64,000 bases of DNA from Nemesobacter sp965204665 (GTDB lineage Bacteria; Desulfobacterota_D; UBA1144; Nemesobacterales; Nemesobacteraceae), in the NCBI GenBank assembly GCA_965204665.1, contig OZ242002.1, forward strand, positions 1,916,753-1,980,752, written 5' to 3'. This document shows, one piece after another, positions 42,963-52,755 of the stretch. How positions within the stretch are numbered: position 1 is the stretch's first letter; every line of letters begins with the position of its first letter. Under the pieces are notes generated by a model. The model saw nothing but the letters and a program-made list of their open reading frames with translations. It was not told the DNA's origin and did no database searches. A program made the translations under genes and the position numbers.

Positions 42963-43061
42963 CGCCCATTAAACTTCGAAGTGCAACACTTGGGACTGGT
43001 GTTGCTCCGTTCTGATAAGATTTCCAGATAAATTTACCACGCCTGTTTCTTTGTGCGAGTT
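42963..43061. mobile_element. IS30-family right-end fragment
   Basis: The segment begins CGCCCATTAAACTTCGAAG and continues through GGGACTGGTGTTGCTCCG and TCTTTGTGCGAGTT; this is the inverse complement of the right end of the IS30 element at 58.2-58.3 kb. It is cut at a run of nine C, where IS1182-derived sequence begins. Confidence 0.75.
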
Positions 43062-43213
43062 CCCCCCCCCTCGGCCGATACAACAGCATAATTATCTTTG
43101 CATTACATGCAGTTAGGTGTTGATATCTCCTCTTTCTTAAGGTACGATTACTCCATATTCTTAATACCGAGGTGTAATACGCAATGAACCGACGCTGATA
43201 CAAACCCGCACTT
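43062..43213 (+). mobile_element. IS1182-family fragment (5' end)
   Basis: After nine C (43062-43070) the block TCGGCCGATAC to AATACCGAGGTGTAATACGC matches the leader of the IS1182-type transposase, ending in its first ten codons (ATGAACCGACGCTGATAC). The full element at 43214 is inserted at that point. Stops in the codons show it is a relic. Confidence 0.7.
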
Positions 43214-45080
43214 GAGACTGTGAAAGTATCAGGAGAAAGGTCGTTAAAAAATAAACCGATTGTCAGGAATGCGTCTGTTTTTTTTGAAGGAACAGGTTGA
43301 AAATCTTCCGGATCAGGTTCGGCACCTCGAATCCGGTGTCATAATGTTGAATCAGAGGCTTTTCCACCCCTGTTTCATGCCGTCTGCGGGCCGTGAACTC
43401 TCCTCCCCGCACAGTACTCCCTGAATTTCTCCACCCCCGGGATGTTCAAGACCCGGGTGAAGTTGTAAGTCAGCGTCATCAGACTGAACTCTCCCCTGCA
43501 TTTCTCAAGACCCCGCATCAGAAACTGATGAAAGCCGTTTCCGACCTTCAATGTTCCGAACGGATGTTCAACAATTCTCCCGCGCTTCCTCATCTTCTCT
43601 CCTCCCTGTTCCATTCTCCGCCTGTGCCTCTCAAGTACTTCCCGGTGTTCCCACCTTCGTATCGACCTGACCTGCGTCTTCTCACCGATGCAGCGCCTGC
43701 GCATCGGACACGCCCTGCAGTCCGCGCTTCCGCCTGCATATGTAATGTACTTCTTACCGGCTCTGAATCTCGGATTTACGCCGGGGGTCAGCCTCCTGCC
43801 CTGCGGACAATGATAACAATCCTCTTCAGCGTCGTAAGTGAATTCGTCAAGACTGTAACGCCCCCGTTGTTTCATTCCCGAACTGTTGTCGGGAACAGGC
43901 ACATAGACTGTAATGTCCTCATCTTCGCACCGCTTGAGTTCCATGCTCTCGTAATAACCTCCGTCGGCAAGTCCGGTCAGCTGCTCCGTACCGAGACTTC
44001 TCTTCGCTTCCGTAAGCATCCCGGACAGTTGATGGTTGTCCGTGCCGTCCTGAACCACATTCTCGGCAGCGACGAGCTTGTGCTTCGAGTCCACCGCTAT
44101 CTGGGCGTTGTAACCCGCCGCAATCTGTCCCCGCCTACCTGAGCAGCCCGGCGTCTTTGTCCACCGTCGATACCTGAGTGTCGCCGCTTCTCTCCATGCG
44201 GTCCCCGGTCTCCCGAGTCTCCTCCTGACGCTTTCCGAGCTTCTCAATCTTCTCCCGCAGCATCCTGTCGTCGGCTGCATCCTGTATCCCCGCCTTCTCG
44301 TCAGCGGCGTCGGCCTCCTCAAGTTCCCGCTGATACTGTTCTATCCTGCTCTCTATATTCTCCAATTCCCTGTCTATATACCCTCCGGTACGTATGCTTG
44401 CCCTGCTCGCGTCCGCAGAGAAGAAAGAACCGTCGACCGCCACCTCATCCCCGCCGAACAGGGATAAATCCCTGCACAGCATAATAAAATCCCTGTTGAC
44501 CTTCTTCAGCTGCTCAGCATGATTCCTGCGGAAATCAGCAATGCTCTTGTAAGACGGCCGCATACCCTGTACCAGCCGCATCACTTCAAGATTCCTTCGG
44601 GTCTCAGTTTCGAGCTTGCGGCTGCTTCGTATATCGTGCTGATATCCGTAAAGATGCAAGCTTCAGCATAGCCCACGGATTATATGGAGGATGCCCCGCC
44701 GTGGTGCCGGCCTCCGTATGCATGAATCCCATGGAAGACGGATCAAGAGTGTCGACATAGGCATCAAGTGCCCGAACCTGGTGGTTCTTTCCCACATAGT
44801 CCTCCACCCTGTCGGGCAGGAGCAGTATCTGTCCGCGGTCAAGTGCGGGTTTGTATCGGCGTCGGTTCATTGCGTATTACACCTCGGTATTGAGAATGAT
44901 GTAATTATACCTCGGTGAAGGGGTGATTCAATACTTAACTGCTTGTAATAAAAAAATAATTATGCCGCCGGATCGGCCGATGGGGGGGGGATGGGGTAGA
45001 AGCCGGATTCTGTAAAAACATCCCGGTTCCGAGACCTGCGCTGAAAATAATGCAGAACCTCAGAATACTTTCACAGTCTC
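43214..45080 (-). mobile_element. IS1182-family element, full length with terminal repeats
   Basis: A 1,867 bp unit with inverted ends GAGACTGTGAAAGTAT at both termini. It encodes one transposase, broken by frameshifts, on the reverse strand. Its leader contains a nine-G run (44982-44990) and the TTTTTACAGAATC block shared with three MITEs. The right end is 46 bp from the nuoM stop. This copy is inserted in an older fragment of the same element. Confidence 0.85.
43375..44870 (-). pseudogene. IS1182-family transposase, frameshifted
   Basis: Three consecutive frames give the complete protein: MNRRRYKPALDRGQILLLP to PPYNPWAMLKL (44870-44660), YLYGYQHDIRSSRKLE to DKDAGLL (44659-44140), and RRGQIAAGYNAQIAVD to the C terminus (44140-43375). 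Domains are the N-terminal DUF772-type unit, the DDE core (VDGSFF, LADGGYYE) and a cysteine-rich segment (CRACPMRRRCIG). Relative to the other copies, one base is inserted near 44660 and one changed near 44140. It could not make functional protein without frameshifting. Confidence 0.85.
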
Positions 45081-45126
45081 AATTGTCCGAGCAACAAACC
45101 TCATCTGGTAAGTGCAACTATGGGTC

Positions 45127-46680
45127 TCAGGGAATTTCTCTTACGGTTTCACCGTCTGCCTGCAGTATTTTTTCCGGCTGTGCATCCATTATCATTTTTG
45201 TTACCGAAGGTTCCATTCTCGAGAGAAACGGCTGAGGATAAACTCCCATGAAGAGCATCATTGCGGCAAGAGGAATCATAATGGCTATCTCTCGGTAGTT
45301 AAGATCTCTAAGACCTCTGTTGGCGGTTTTTACCACGGGGCCGAACATCACCCCTTGATAAGCCCAGAGCATGTATACAGCTCCGAGCACAAGCCCTGTC
45401 GCTCCTAACACGGCATACCAGTGGTTCTCGGCAAACACTCCGAGCAGAATGAGAAATTCTCCAACGAAGCCGTTTAGAAGTGGAAGGCCTATGGATGAGA
45501 GCATGGCGATCATGAAAAACAGGGCAAAAAGCGGCATTATTCGGGCAAGCCCCCCGAATTCAGAAATCATTTTAGTGTGACGTCTTTCATATATCATTCC
45601 TACGAGGATAAACAGCGCACCCGTAGAAAGACCGTGCCCTATCATCTGGTAGATTCCGCCCTGAACTCCGTGAAGGTTTAGAATGAATATACCAAGCATC
45701 ACAAGCCCCATGTGGCTTACGCTCGAGTAGGCGACCAGTTTCTTGAGATCCTTCTGTACAAACGCTACCATAGCACCGTAGATTATCCCTGCTATTGAAA
45801 GCGTTATTAGAAATGGAGTATAGGCATCCACAGCTTCCGGGAAAAACGGTATTAAGAACCTTATCACCGCATATGTTCCCATCTTGAGCAGTACTCCGGC
45901 CAGTATGACGCTTCCCGGAGTAGGAGCTTCAACATGCGCGTCAGGAAGCCAAGTGTGAAAGGGAAACATCGGAACCTTTATCGCGAAAGCGAGGAAAAAC
46001 GCTGCAAACACAAGTCCCTGAGGACTCAACAGTCCGCTAAAAACCAAGTCCGTTTCCATCAGGTCAAAAAGATTCATTGAAGCGAATCCGAACTGGTCTA
46101 TGTGCGCGTAGTACATATACATGACCGCTATCAACATAAGACCGCTTCCAAGTGCCGTGTATATGAAAAATTTTACGGCAGCGTAGATTCTCCTAGAAGA
46201 CCCCCATATGCCTATTATGAAATACATGGGAATCAGTACCGCTTCCCAGAATACGAAGAAAAGGATCATGTCCAGAGCCACGAATGTTCCAACAAGAGCT
46301 GATTCAAGAAAAAGAACGAGGCACAGAAACGCTCTCCAACCGCCCTTTACAGCATTCCATGAACATAGAACGGTGATGGGGAAAAGAAACGTCGTGAGAA
46401 GTACCAAAAAGACGCTGAGTCCGTCAACTCCCAAGTGGTAGGATATGCCCAAGTCCGCAAGCCAGGGAATTTTTTCCTGAAACTGTATGGTCGAAAGAGA
46501 TCCATCAAATCGCAGGAAAAGCAACAGTGAGAACACAAATTCAATCAGAGTCAAGCCGACCGCGACCGACTTCATTGAGTTGTCGGAAATCCGGAGCAAG
46601 TAAGGCACAACGGCAAGAGCAACCGCTCCCGCGAGGGGAAAGAATATCAGTAACGAAAGAATATAGGAGTCAGACAACAT
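45127..46680 (-). CDS. nuoM: NADH-quinone oxidoreductase subunit M
   Basis: The 517-residue membrane protein has about 14 hydrophobic segments and the NuoM signatures LGVDGLSVFLVLLTTFL, FWEAVLIPMYFIIGIWG, PMFPFHTWLPDAHVEAPTPGSVILAG and AYSSVSHMGLV. It is one of the proton-pumping antiporter-like subunits of complex I. Unusually it is alone: nuoL is not upstream and an insertion sequence follows 46 bp after its stop, where nuoN would be expected. No convincing binding site precedes the ATG. Confidence 0.95.
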   Translation of the reverse strand: MLSDSYILSLLIFFPLAGAVALAVVPYLLRISDNSMKSVAVGLTLIEFVFSLLLFLRFDGSLSTIQFQEKIPWLADLGISYHLGVDGLSVFLVLLTTFLFPITVLCSWNAVKGGWRAFLCLVLFLESALVGTFVALDMILFFVFWEAVLIPMYFIIGIWGSSRRIYAAVKFFIYTALGSGLMLIAVMYMYYAHIDQFGFASMNLFDLMETDLVFSGLLSPQGLVFAAFFLAFAIKVPMFPFHTWLPDAHVEAPTPGSVILAGVLLKMGTYAVIRFLIPFFPEAVDAYTPFLITLSIAGIIYGAMVAFVQKDLKKLVAYSSVSHMGLVMLGIFILNLHGVQGGIYQMIGHGLSTGALFILVGMIYERRHTKMISEFGGLARIMPLFALFFMIAMLSSIGLPLLNGFVGEFLILLGVFAENHWYAVLGATGLVLGAVYMLWAYQGVMFGPVVKTANRGLRDLNYREIAIMIPLAAMMLFMGVYPQPFLSRMEPSVTKMIMDAQPEKILQADGETVREIP

Positions 46681-46943
46681 GTTCTATAAAAAAACCGGGC
46701 AATGTGGAATAAAACCTTTTGATTATACTTTGATAAGACTCTATTATCAATATTGTCCGCGAAAAAATATCGGGCCGATGGACCGTTATCTTGTTCCAAG
46801 TTATGACTGCCTTCTCTCCATCACAGGCTCAAAACCAAGAGAACAAACCGCATTCCGACTGCTTGCCATCTGCTTTCTCTCATATACGGTACGGTACGCC
46901 CATTAAAAAGCGCGGGGAAACTCACACGGTTTTTTGGAGACCT

Positions 46944-47879
46944 TCAAGAAAATGCTCCGGCCGTTATCTCCATTACCTCTACCGTACTTTGCTTGCCGAC
47001 AGGTCCGGGAACCAGTATGGCAAGACCTACTCCCGCCGAGAAATGCTCTTCAAGTTTCTTTCTGCAGTTCTGCGGAGTTCCGGCAAGAGCCACCGAATCT
47101 ATAAGTTCATCGGTAAACACATCGGACGGGTTCGCCCCGTCGGCTATCCGGTCAACTACATCGCCGAAACCTACGTTGCGTATAAGTCTCTGGTAAAACG
47201 GCAACCTCGCATAGGGGCCGAGACCTTTCTTGGCTGATGCCACGGCGGCGGCCTCATCAGTCGAGATGAAACATGGAATACCGTTTGTAACTGTGATTGC
47301 GGAAGCTTCTCTTCCTGCCTTTTTCGCACCTGCAGCAACCTGTTCCGCGAGCGTGGCGAGGTATGCGGGCGGACACATATACGGCATTATTCCGTCTGCA
47401 ACTTCCCCCGCAAGTTCCGCTGTGGCTTTAGTGAGACCGGCAATATACACGGGAAGATCCGGAACTTTTCTCTTGAGGGAAAGTCTGGGTGATGTCCCAT
47501 CGGCAAGAGTTCTCACCTCACTCACATAGATTCTCATGGACTCGATGGGGTCTCCCATATCAATGTCGTATCTGTTATTTACAGGTTTGTGACTCACTCC
47601 AAGTCCCAAAATCATCCTGCCGCCGGTTATTTCCTGTATGGTAAGTGAACCCGCAGCAGCAATCACCGGTTGGCGCATGTAGATATTCGCTATCCATGTC
47701 CCGACACTTATCCTTTCCGTACACTCGGCGAAAACTTGAGCGTTGGCTATGGCGCTGAAAGGCGGCACCTCAGGAGAGAAAATACCGTCAAAACCGGCTT
47801 GTTCCGTGATTTTCGCAAGCGCTCTAAGATCACTTAAACCGCATCCCCAAACAGGGGAAGTAGTAGCAATTTTTCCCAT
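46944..47879 (-). CDS. LLM-class F420/flavin-dependent oxidoreductase
   Basis: The 311-residue protein has the luciferase-like monooxygenase barrel pattern: FDGIFSPEVP near the start, RISVGTWIANIYMRQP, GRMILGLGVSHKPV and a C-terminal segment VALAGTPQNCRKKLEEHF. Such enzymes use F420 or FMN. Substrate unknown. AGGAGG lies 6 bases before the ATG. The radical SAM gene starts upstream on the same strand, with 19 bp between them, so they may form an operon. Confidence 0.88.
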   Translation of the reverse strand: MGKIATTSPVWGCGLSDLRALAKITEQAGFDGIFSPEVPPFSAIANAQVFAECTERISVGTWIANIYMRQPVIAAAGSLTIQEITGGRMILGLGVSHKPVNNRYDIDMGDPIESMRIYVSEVRTLADGTSPRLSLKRKVPDLPVYIAGLTKATAELAGEVADGIMPYMCPPAYLATLAEQVAAGAKKAGREASAITVTNGIPCFISTDEAAAVASAKKGLGPYARLPFYQRLIRNVGFGDVVDRIADGANPSDVFTDELIDSVALAGTPQNCRKKLEEHFSAGVGLAILVPGPVGKQSTVEVMEITAGAFS

Positions 47880-47898
47880 TTCAACCTCCTATTGAACT

Positions 47899-48795
47899 TT
47901 AGTACTGATTTACGATATCCCGATAATAATCAGGACGCAACAAAGATTCATCTTTTACTTTTAAAATTTCTTCTATCTCTCTTAGAATTCTTGGTTTTTC
48001 CTCAGGAAATCTAGCCTTTACGGAAAGATAATTGGATATGTGATTCGAATAAAAATACCCGTCTGAAAGTTCAGTGTTCTCAACTATCGTTTTAAGTTCC
48101 TTTATCATCTGAAATTTCTCAGGAAGCTCGAAGGAACCTTCTTCCCACTCCCGGTAGATAGGCGCGCCGGGACGAAGTTGGAGGGAGAGGGCTCCGACAT
48201 ATTCCGGGTCGCATTCGGTGAGAAGTCTACCCGTGGCAAGAGCATGCTCCTCACTTCTCTCCTTCCCGCCGATACCGAGCAAGACCATAGCGGAGTTGGT
48301 TATCCCCGCCGCCTTGAGTTTTGCGGACGCTTCTACAGTTTCCGCAAAATCGGCTCCTTTCTCTATTCTCTTCAATACCACATCGTCCCCGCTTTCAAAG
48401 CCTATGTAGACCATCGAAAGTCCGTTTTCCCTGAGAAGTTTCAAGTCCTCGACGGATTTTCTCAGTATGTCGCCGACATTTGCATACATTGTAACTCTTT
48501 CAAGATTCGGGGCTTTTCTGAAAAGATAGTCCATTATCTCCATCAGTTTTGATGTGGAGAGCACAAGAGCGTTTCCGTCCGCTATGAATACTCTTCTGCC
48601 CAACTGTCCTTTCAATTCGGCTGTATCGATGATTTCCTTTATTTCACTCATGGGTCTCACGCGAAATTTCTGAGGTTCCTTTCTGTACATAGCGCAGTAG
48701 GTGCACCTGTTGTGAGAGCAACCGATTGTAGCCTGTAGAATAAAACTTTTGTGCTCGCTTGGAGGCCGGAAAAATGGTGTTATGTACTTGATCAT
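47899..48795 (-). CDS. Radical SAM protein of unknown substrate
   Basis: The 298-residue protein has the 4Fe-4S cluster motif CSHNRCTYC near residues 26-34, VFIADGNALVLS, GLSMVYIGFESGDD and GKERSEEHALATG of the Elp3/MiaB-like radical SAM core. There is no extra cluster or B12 domain. I place the start at 48795 (MIKYITPFF); six more codons are possible. Its pairing with an LLM oxidoreductase gives no clear pathway. Confidence 0.88.
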   Translation of the reverse strand: MIKYITPFFRPPSEHKSFILQATIGCSHNRCTYCAMYRKEPQKFRVRPMSEIKEIIDTAELKGQLGRRVFIADGNALVLSTSKLMEIMDYLFRKAPNLERVTMYANVGDILRKSVEDLKLLRENGLSMVYIGFESGDDVVLKRIEKGADFAETVEASAKLKAAGITNSAMVLLGIGGKERSEEHALATGRLLTECDPEYVGALSLQLRPGAPIYREWEEGSFELPEKFQMIKELKTIVENTELSDGYFYSNHISNYLSVKARFPEEKPRILREIEEILKVKDESLLRPDYYRDIVNQY

Positions 48796-48813
48796 AAATC
48801 TAGAATTTAACAA

Positions 48814-49511
48814 GAAACCAAGACATGTTCAAATCATATCGGATCCGAGGTGTTTGTGCTGTCCAAAATATTTCCACACATATGTTCAGATATCCCGACC
48901 AGATAAAATTTGAATGAACTATTTTCATGTTGAAGCCACCCTGATGTTCCGTTCTTATGACGATTTTTGAATAGACGGACTTGAGTTTGCAGTGGGCATT
49001 GACAACTGTCATATGCCAGTTCACAACGTGCTGACTTGCATTGACGCTTGTAAACCACGCTGCCGTCTCGGTCCTCAACTCGTCCGAGTTATCCTGTACT
49101 TCAACTTGCACCTCGTAATGCCGTTTTTTTTCGGCGTGCGGTTGACCGTCTCGTGGCTGACCGTGTCGAGCCCCCCCCCCGATTCAACCATCCGGCTCGG
49201 TAGCAGTCGCAGTGACCACCGTGGATATTTCTCCGACGGCGAATCCAGCCGCAATTTGGTTTCAACTCGGCTTCCTGACGACTATCCAGCAACTTCGGAT
49301 AACTGTCCAGACTGTGTTGTTATAGATCGTTTAGCCAGAAACTCCCATCATGTTCAACAACATCCGAAGAATAAAAAACTATCTCCAACTTGCCGAGACT
49401 CAGGTCAGGATTGAGGCCGTGGCAATCACGCCGTTGATTGTATGGAATGCGGTCATCAGATCCCGATAAACGCTACAGTGCAAAGCCTAATGATTACAAG
49501 ACGAGGCAGTT
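48814..49511. other. Non-coding stretch with a ten-C run
   Basis: Nearly 700 bp with no recognised gene. Small reverse-strand frames at 48.8-49.3 kb resemble decayed coding DNA (a segment VNASQHVVNWHMTVVNA) but match nothing I know. Ten C occur at 49171-49180. A MITE begins at the right edge. Confidence 0.4.
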
Positions 49512-49738
49512 GAAACTGTGAAGATATCTAAGTTCTGCATTGTTCAGCGTAGATCTCGGAACCGAGATGTTTTTACAGAATCTGGTTTGTCTCACCCCCT
49601 CCCTCGGCCAATACGGCGCTATAATTATCCTTGTATTACGGCTAGAAGATTTTCAACCTCTTCCTTCAGAAAAACAGATGCATTGCTGACAGTCGATTTA
49701 TTCTTTAACAATCTTCCTCTCAATACTCTCACAGTCTC
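49512..49738. mobile_element. MITE derived from the IS1182-family element, copy 3
   Basis: A 227 bp non-coding element with ends GAAACTGTGAAGATAT and, inverted, GAGACTGTGAGAGTAT. It shares the TTTTTACAGAATCTG block, CTCGGCCAATACGGCGC and GCATTGCTGACAGTCG with copies 1 and 2. It lies 100 bp before the RTX3 promoter. Confidence 0.7.
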
Positions 49739-49839
49739 AATTGCGCAATTTCATCTGAAACTCTATCACATGGCCGAGATCCGTCCTTGTCACACAGGGA
49801 ATCGTAGACGTTAGGTCAAGCAGGTCGAAGCATGGCGGC

Positions 49840-49866
49840 TTGACTTAATAAGGGGGGGGGTAGAAT
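49840..49866 (+). promoter_or_regulatory. Poly-G spacer promoter of RTX3
   Basis: TTGACT (49840-49845) and TAGAAT (49861-49866) are separated by 15 bases ending in nine G (49852-49860). The string GTCAAGCAGGTCGAAGCA just upstream is shared with the RTX1 promoter. The leader to the ATG is 88 bases, longer than in the others. Confidence 0.65.
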
Positions 49867-49954
49867 CAGAAACGTAAGGATGAAAGTCGCAAGATTCTGT
49901 CGCGGCGGACAACCGGACATTATGAATAAAATATTCTACAACAGGAGGTTCATC

Positions 49955-51382
49955 ATGAAGTTACGTAATTTTTTAGTGATGTTGTTTCTGCTCGGCGGAG
50001 CGGTTTTCTTTGCCGCCTGTGAAGGAGAGATGGGACCGGCGGGGCCTGCGGGGCCTGCGGGGGTTGCGGGTCCGGCAGGCCCGAAAGGTGATACGGGGGT
50101 TGCAGGTCCGGCAGGACCTCCGGGGGCGAAAGGTGATACGGGTGACCCGATACCTTTCGGCGACCCCAGATGCGACGTGAGTAACGGTATAAATGCGGTG
50201 GCCGGTGTCTCTACTACTATCGCAGGGACTGCAGATGCCGATATTATATGCGGGAATCAGTACGACAACATAATCAACGCCGGCGCTGGAAATGATACTG
50301 TCTACGGCGGAGACGGCGATGACCTGATTGAAGGTAAATCCGGAAATGATACCATCTACGCCGATGGCGGGGATTCCGATGAACTCCAGGGTGGAGACGG
50401 TGATGATACTATCTACGGTGGAGACGGGGGAAATACTTTTTACATTGATGATGAGGGCGATGATACTTTTATAGGCGGCACAGGTAGTAAGAACTATCTT
50501 CTTTGTGGTTATGCGGACCCTGAAGAGCCGGGTGTCCCCTATGTTATAGATTATACTGTGACAATAGACCTCTCCAAAGGGACAATGACGCATTCCAGTG
50601 CCGGGACTGATAAGTTCGAGAATATTAAGAATATTCATTGCGGCTCGGGAGACGACACTCTTACCGGAGATGGAAAAGACAATTACCTATATGGAGGTTA
50701 CGGTGTCGACACTCTGAGAGGCGGAGCAGGAAACGATACGCTCGAACCCGGTTTAGGTACCACTACCGACACTTCAAATTGGAGACACGGAACTGCAGGT
50801 ACGGCGGATGGCGGTGAAGGCAACGATACTCTGGTGGTGTTCGGGGGGACCTGGATTGTTGGTGGGGACTCTACTAAAGTAACAGTAGGTGATGATGCGA
50901 AAAACGACTTCACCCTGGGAACGACTCTTTCCGCAAGGATGACCAACTTCGAGAACCTTTCCGCTGTTTCACGATCCAATGGTCCCCGTACTACCGGAGT
51001 TACCTTTACGGGAGACGGTAATGCGAATATTCTCACAGGCGGAAACGTTGCCGATACTCTTAAAGGTGAAGGAGGGAACGACACCCTCATAGGTAATAAG
51101 GGAATCGACAACCTTACCGGCGGTGCCGGAGCCGACACTTTCGTCATCGACTACGCGCACAGAAGCGACAAGGATACTATTACGGACTTCACTGCGGCGC
51201 AGAATGATAAGATCCTGTTCAGAGGTTTTCCTGCAGATATCAGGAAGGTGGGCGGCACGGGTATGAACATTTCCGTGGGGAAGGCCGACGGAACGGCTGC
51301 TGCCGATGTTGTTCAGGTACAGTCGACCGGTGAAGCGAATACAATCCGCACCACGCCGGCCCGATATGAATTCGTGGACTGA
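49955..51382 (+). CDS. Collagen-like/RTX-repeat lipoprotein, copy 3
   Basis: The 475-residue lipoprotein (lipobox FAAC, Cys22) has 13 Gly-X-Y triplets rich in GPA, the two-cysteine linker (FGDPRCDVSNGINAV, ADIICGNQY), then RTX repeats (GGDGDDLIEG, GGDGDDTIYGGDGGN). From about residue 270 to its end it is nearly identical to copy 1, including the LEPGLGTTTDT segment and the terminal ARYEFVD; the N-terminal third differs more. ACAGGAGG precedes the ATG. A calcium-binding surface role is inferred. Confidence 0.8.
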   Translation: MKLRNFLVMLFLLGGAVFFAACEGEMGPAGPAGPAGVAGPAGPKGDTGVAGPAGPPGAKGDTGDPIPFGDPRCDVSNGINAVAGVSTTIAGTADADIICGNQYDNIINAGAGNDTVYGGDGDDLIEGKSGNDTIYADGGDSDELQGGDGDDTIYGGDGGNTFYIDDEGDDTFIGGTGSKNYLLCGYADPEEPGVPYVIDYTVTIDLSKGTMTHSSAGTDKFENIKNIHCGSGDDTLTGDGKDNYLYGGYGVDTLRGGAGNDTLEPGLGTTTDTSNWRHGTAGTADGGEGNDTLVVFGGTWIVGGDSTKVTVGDDAKNDFTLGTTLSARMTNFENLSAVSRSNGPRTTGVTFTGDGNANILTGGNVADTLKGEGGNDTLIGNKGIDNLTGGAGADTFVIDYAHRSDKDTITDFTAAQNDKILFRGFPADIRKVGGTGMNISVGKADGTAAADVVQVQSTGEANTIRTTPARYEFVD

Positions 51383-51440
51383 GTTCAATCGGTTCCGGTG
51401 AAGCTGTTTCCGCGAAAGGAACAACTTCAACGTTCCGATA

Positions 51441-51474
51441 AACCCGGGTTTCAAGAGATTGGAGCCCGGTTTTT
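51441..51474 (+). terminator. Rho-independent terminator after RTX3
   Basis: Stem AACCCGGGTTTC / GGAGCCCGGTT followed by five T. It is the copy-1 terminator with one mismatch, and is again preceded by the small GTTTCC/GGAAC hairpin just past the stop codon. Confidence 0.7.
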
Positions 51475-51693
51475 CTGAGGTGGAGAAGATACCGTGTTCT
51501 CTCGAAAATTCAGTTTAGAAAACAGGTATGTCTGAATCCGCTCATAAGTCTTCTACATTGCGGCTGCACTAAAAACGATTCTTCCATAATAGCCAGGTCG
51601 TTTTCGTTATGTCGCTTGTGTCATTCCAAGAGGTTTTGGCGTCGGTTTCTGCTTGACACTACAACCACCATTCAATAGCCTTTCCCGTGAATT

Positions 51694-52755
51694 ATGAGAC
51701 AATCTAGGCAGATATCCATCGGTGACGTGAAGATAGGCGGCGGAGCTCCCGTGTCCGTCCAGTCAATGACAATTACCGATACAAGAGATATCCCCTCAAC
51801 CGTCGCCCAGATAAAAAGACTAGAAAAAGGGGGTTGCGATATCGTCCGAGTTGCGGTGCCGGACATGGATGCGGCAAAATCCCTTGGGGCGATACGCCGA
51901 CAGATAAACATCCCCTTGGTATCTGATATACATTTTGACTACAAGTTGGCTCTTGAATCAATAAAGCAGGGGGTTGACGGGATGAGGATAAATCCGGGAA
52001 ACATAGGCGCAATGTACAGGATAAAGGCTGTCGTGGATGCATGCAAGGAAAGACATATTCCTATAAGGATCGGGGTTAACTCCGGCTCACTGGAAAAAGA
52101 CATACTCAGAGAACATGGGAGTCCGACCGCCGAGGCTCTGGTGCAAAGTGCCATGAGACATATAAGGATACTTGAGGACCTTGAATTCTATGACATGAAG
52201 ATTTCTGTTAAATCCACGGATGTAAGAAAAATGATCTCCGCCTATAGACTGCTTGCGCAAAAAACTGAATATCCGCTTCACCTAGGGGTCACTGAAGCTG
52301 GAACTCCAGCTATGGGAACGGTCAAGTCGTCAATTGGAATCGGCACCCTTCTCGCGGAAGGAATAGGAGACACTATAAGAGTGTCCCTTACCGGTGATCC
52401 GGTGGAGGAAGTGTTTGTCGGGAACAACATACTCAGGTCACTGGGGATGAAAAACAGAGGTGTCGAAATCATTTCCTGTCCGGGATGCGGGAGACTTGAA
52501 ATTGATCTTGAAGAACTCGTTTCCGAAGTGGAGAAGCGAGTCTCGGGCTTCAATCTCTCAAGACCTGTAAAGGTAGCTATACTGGGTTGCGTAGTTAACG
52601 GCCCCGGAGAAGCATCTGAAGCGGACATAGGCATAGCGGGAGGTCGGGGAAAGGGTATGCTTTATCGGGACGGGGAACTCGTGAAGTCATTTAAGGAATC
52701 TTCTCTTGTGGATGAACTCATTAAAGAAATCAAACAAAATTATACCGCCCATTAA
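51694..52755 (+). CDS. ispG: 4-hydroxy-3-methylbut-2-enyl diphosphate synthase
   Basis: The 353-residue iron-sulfur enzyme makes HMBPP in the non-mevalonate isoprenoid pathway. It has RVAVPDMDAAKSL, the LHLGVTEAGTP segment, and three cluster cysteines in SCPGCGRLE and LGCVVNGPGEA. The last two sense codons and the stop (GCC CAT TAA) are supplied by an IS30-type terminal repeat inserted at 52746. The functional core is complete, so activity is expected. Confidence 0.95.
   Translation: MRQSRQISIGDVKIGGGAPVSVQSMTITDTRDIPSTVAQIKRLEKGGCDIVRVAVPDMDAAKSLGAIRRQINIPLVSDIHFDYKLALESIKQGVDGMRINPGNIGAMYRIKAVVDACKERHIPIRIGVNSGSLEKDILREHGSPTAEALVQSAMRHIRILEDLEFYDMKISVKSTDVRKMISAYRLLAQKTEYPLHLGVTEAGTPAMGTVKSSIGIGTLLAEGIGDTIRVSLTGDPVEEVFVGNNILRSLGMKNRGVEIISCPGCGRLEIDLEELVSEVEKRVSGFNLSRPVKVAILGCVVNGPGEASEADIGIAGGRGKGMLYRDGELVKSFKESSLVDELIKEIKQNYTAH

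Noticed and set aside
48800..49111. 104-codon reverse frame after the radical SAM gene
   Set aside because: Overlaps the radical SAM start, lacks known motifs and its neighbouring sequence looks decayed.
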